A stretch of 8,337 nucleotides of DNA from Rhizobacter sp. (GTDB lineage Bacteria > Pseudomonadota > Gammaproteobacteria > Burkholderiales > Burkholderiaceae_C), in assembly GCA_025359585.1 (NCBI GenBank), contig JANYFX010000155.1:1-8337 (forward strand), given 5' to 3'. The position numbers and the translations under genes are program-made. The notes below the pieces were generated by a model. The model was given only the letters and a program-made list of their open reading frames with translations. It searched no databases and was not told the origin of the DNA. Positions 6,717 to 8,337 of this stretch are shown piece by piece (positions within the stretch are counted from its first letter, which is position 1; each line of letters opens with the position of its first letter).

Positions 6717-7185
6717 TTGTGCTTCTTCGGCGTTCACCGGGTCGGGCGGGTGCGACGCTCGCGCGGCTTTCGGAGCGCGTTCCTGCACCGCAAGCCGCTG
6801 CTCTCCATTGCCGCCGACCTTGCCGATCGAGCTCGTCGCGCAGGTTCGCAAGTCCGACACCGGGGCGCGGCTCGGGGGTGACGAATTCGCGGTGCTGCTC
6901 AGCAGCTGCCTGCTCGTGCGGGCACAGGCCATTGCCGAAAAACTGCGCAGCGCCGTGGTCGCTTGCCAGTTGCCGTGGGAAGGCCATGTGTTGGGCGTGG
7001 GCGCAAGCATCGGCCTCGTGCCGGTGGACGCTTCGCGTGCGACTGCTGCCGATGTGCTGCGTACCGCTGACGCAGCGTGTTATGCCGCCAAGCGGCAGGG
7101 CTGCAACTGCGTGGCGGTGCACGGTGCCGAGCCGATCACCAAAGTTACCGAGCTGGCCGAGTCGGCGAACACCTGGGCGATCTGA
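6714..7185 (+). pseudogene. Decayed GGDEF (diguanylate cyclase) domain remnant
   Basis: Positions 6844-7185 encode the second half of a GGDEF domain, the fold that makes cyclic-di-GMP: VRKSD containing the RxxD product-inhibition site, then ARLGGDEFAVLL with the signature at 6874-6888, AIAEKLRSAV, ASIGLVPVD, and ADAACYAAKRQGCNCVAVHG. The first half of the domain, with the metal and substrate residues, is missing from this frame. In another + frame, 6714-6821 reads TLCFFGVHRVGRV and later LLSIAADL. These could be worn remains of the usual F-x-D-x-D-x-F strand and LLxxIA helix, which would place a frameshift near 6820; this part is uncertain. The usual ending GRNRV reads GCNCV, each Cys one C-to-T change from Arg. 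No proper start, signal or sensor domain is seen. Between the hydrolase (6594) and argH (7226) this is the only coding-like content; 6595-6683 holds nothing else I recognise. Confidence 0.72.
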
Positions 7186-7197
7186 CGGCGGCGCTCT

Positions 7198-7222
7198 GCG
7201 GTGGCTCGCGCCGCGGCACCGC
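7198..7222. other. Weak stem-loop between the GGDEF remnant and argH
   Basis: GCGGTG (7198-7203) pairs with CACCGC (7217-7222) around a GC-rich 13-base loop. It sits just past the argH stop and just past the end of the GGDEF remnant, where a shared terminator could lie. No T-run follows on either strand, so terminator function is only a guess. Confidence 0.25.
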
Positions 7223-7225
7223 CAC

Positions 7226-8337
7226 TCAGCCCAGCCGCGCCCGGTGCCGTTCCACCTGCACGCGCACCTGCTCCGGCGCGGTGCCTCCGAGCACATTGCG
7301 TGCGTTCAGCGAGCCGCGCAGCGTGAGCACGGCGTACACGTCGTCGCCGATGCTGCCGTTGAACGATTGCAGCGTGGCCAGAGGCAGCGCGCTCAGGTCC
7401 ACGCCTTGCGACAAGGCGAGCTTGACCGCATGCGCCACCACTTCGTGCGCATCGCGGAACGGCAGGCCTTTCTTGACGAGGTAGTCGGCCAGGTCGGTGG
7501 CGGTGGCGTAACCCTTCAGCGCGGCGCGCTCCATCGCTTCGGGCTTGACGGTGATGCCGGCCACCAGCTCGCAGAAGATGCGCAGTGTGTCCTTGAGCGT
7601 GTCGACGGTGTCGAACAACGGCTCCTTGTCTTCCTGGTTGTCCTTGTTGTAGGCCAGCGGCTGGCCCTTCATCAGCGTGATCAAACCCATCAGGTGGCCG
7701 ACCACACGGCCGGTCTTGCCACGCGCGAGTTCGGGCACGTCGGGGTTTTTCTTCTGCGGCATGATCGACGAGCCGGTGCAGAAACGATCGGCGAGGTCGA
7801 TGAAGCCGAAGTTCTGGCTCATCCACAGCACCAGCTCTTCACTCAGGCGCGAGAAGTGCACCATGCACAAGGCGGCGGCGGCGGTGAATTCGATCGCGAA
7901 GTCGCGGTCGCTGACGGCGTCGAGGCTGTTCTGGCAGACGTTGGCGTTGCCTTGGTCGTCGACCATGCCCAGCGTTCGCGCGACACGCTCGCGGTCGAGC
8001 GGGTAACTCGTGCCGGCCAATGCCGCAGCGCCGAGCGGCAGGCGGTTGGTGCGGCGGAACACGTCGGTGAAACGCTCGGCGTCGCGCGAGAACATCTCGA
8101 CGTAAGCCAGCAGGTGGTGGCCGAAGCTCACCGGTTGAGCCACCTGCAGATGCGTGAAGCCGGGCAGGATCACCTCGGCGTTTTTCTCGGCCACCTCGAC
8201 CAGCGCGCGCTGCAGTTCGGTCAGCAGCCCGCCGATGGTGCTGATCTCGTCGCGCAGCCACAGGCGCACGTCGGTCGCGACCTGGTCGTTGCGCGAGCGG
8301 CCGGTGTGCAGGCGCTTGCCGGCGTCGCCGACGATGC
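7226..8337 (-). CDS. argH: Argininosuccinate lyase, N-terminal part cut by window edge
   Basis: ArgH splits argininosuccinate into arginine and fumarate, the last step of arginine synthesis, as a cytoplasmic tetramer of the fumarase/aspartase superfamily. About 369 residues are visible; the family is usually near 460, so about 90 N-terminal residues lie beyond 8337. Visible landmarks in order are HTGRSRNDQVATDVRLWL (HTGRSRND at 8308-8285), PGFTHLQVAQP with the conserved His, and the superfamily signature GSSIMPQKKNPD (7774-7739), whose loop holds the catalytic Ser. The motif YNKDNQEDKEPLFD and the C-terminal domain follow to a TGA at 7228-7226. The frame is intact through to the window end. 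A GTG codon at 8269 is an internal Val (TDVRLWL), not the start. It is transcribed away from the window edge, toward the GGDEF remnant, and has no obvious link to the flagellar genes. Confidence 0.97.
   Translation of the reverse strand, partial: IVGDAGKRLHTGRSRNDQVATDVRLWLRDEISTIGGLLTELQRALVEVAEKNAEVILPGFTHLQVAQPVSFGHHLLAYVEMFSRDAERFTDVFRRTNRLPLGAAALAGTSYPLDRERVARTLGMVDDQGNANVCQNSLDAVSDRDFAIEFTAAAALCMVHFSRLSEELVLWMSQNFGFIDLADRFCTGSSIMPQKKNPDVPELARGKTGRVVGHLMGLITLMKGQPLAYNKDNQEDKEPLFDTVDTLKDTLRIFCELVAGITVKPEAMERAALKGYATATDLADYLVKKGLPFRDAHEVVAHAVKLALSQGVDLSALPLATLQSFNGSIGDDVYAVLTLRGSLNARNVLGGTAPEQVRVQVERHRARLG

Noticed and set aside
6595..7296. N-terminal extension of the hydrolase frame
   Set aside because: It would place a signal peptide in the middle of a protein and runs antisense to the GGDEF remnant and the argH end.
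1..8337. CRISPR arrays, tRNA or rRNA genes, insertion sequences, defence systems
   Set aside because: I looked for regular repeats, transposase motifs and RNA gene signatures and saw none.

Overview
The window is GC-rich DNA (roughly two thirds G+C by eye) with dense, tightly packed genes. It looks like a chromosomal segment of a flagellated betaproteobacterium, probably Burkholderiales of the Rubrivivax/Leptothrix/Roseateles kind. That placement rests on the flhA-flhF-flhG-fliA gene order, the style of the proteins and the codon use. It is an inference, not the result of a search.

Positions 1-3596 (+) hold the distal end of a flagellar operon: the C-terminal part of flhA (start outside the window), flhF (SRP-type GTPase for flagellar placement), a strongly degenerate flhG/fleN-like gene, and fliA (sigma-28). 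flhA/flhF and flhF/flhG overlap by 4 nt each, and fliA follows 19 nt later with a clear ribosome binding site. Two more + strand genes follow with almost no spacing: a soluble chemoreceptor-like protein carrying its sensor-like domain at the C-terminus (3604-4971), and a small membrane-anchored class I SAM methyltransferase (about 4991-5713). All six may be one transcription unit covering flagellar export gate, placement, late-gene sigma factor and a receptor.

From 5710 onward the other strand carries the genes. A lipoprotein alpha/beta hydrolase (6594 down to 5710) converges on the methyltransferase so closely that their stop codons share bases. Upstream of the hydrolase is a short non-coding segment with a perfect 10-bp inverted repeat and a sequence resembling a sigma-28 -10 box. 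Beyond it lies a decayed GGDEF (diguanylate cyclase) remnant on the + strand, about 6714-7185. The window ends in argH (argininosuccinate lyase, - strand), whose N-terminal part is cut off by the window edge.

Most of the window is recognisable housekeeping and motility content, and I do not see a clearly new multi-gene system. The points most worth a second look are the FlhG-like protein that has lost its Walker A motif while keeping its FlhF-activating helix, the variant soluble receptor placed behind fliA, the GGDEF pseudogene, and the inverted repeat with possible promoter in front of the hydrolase.
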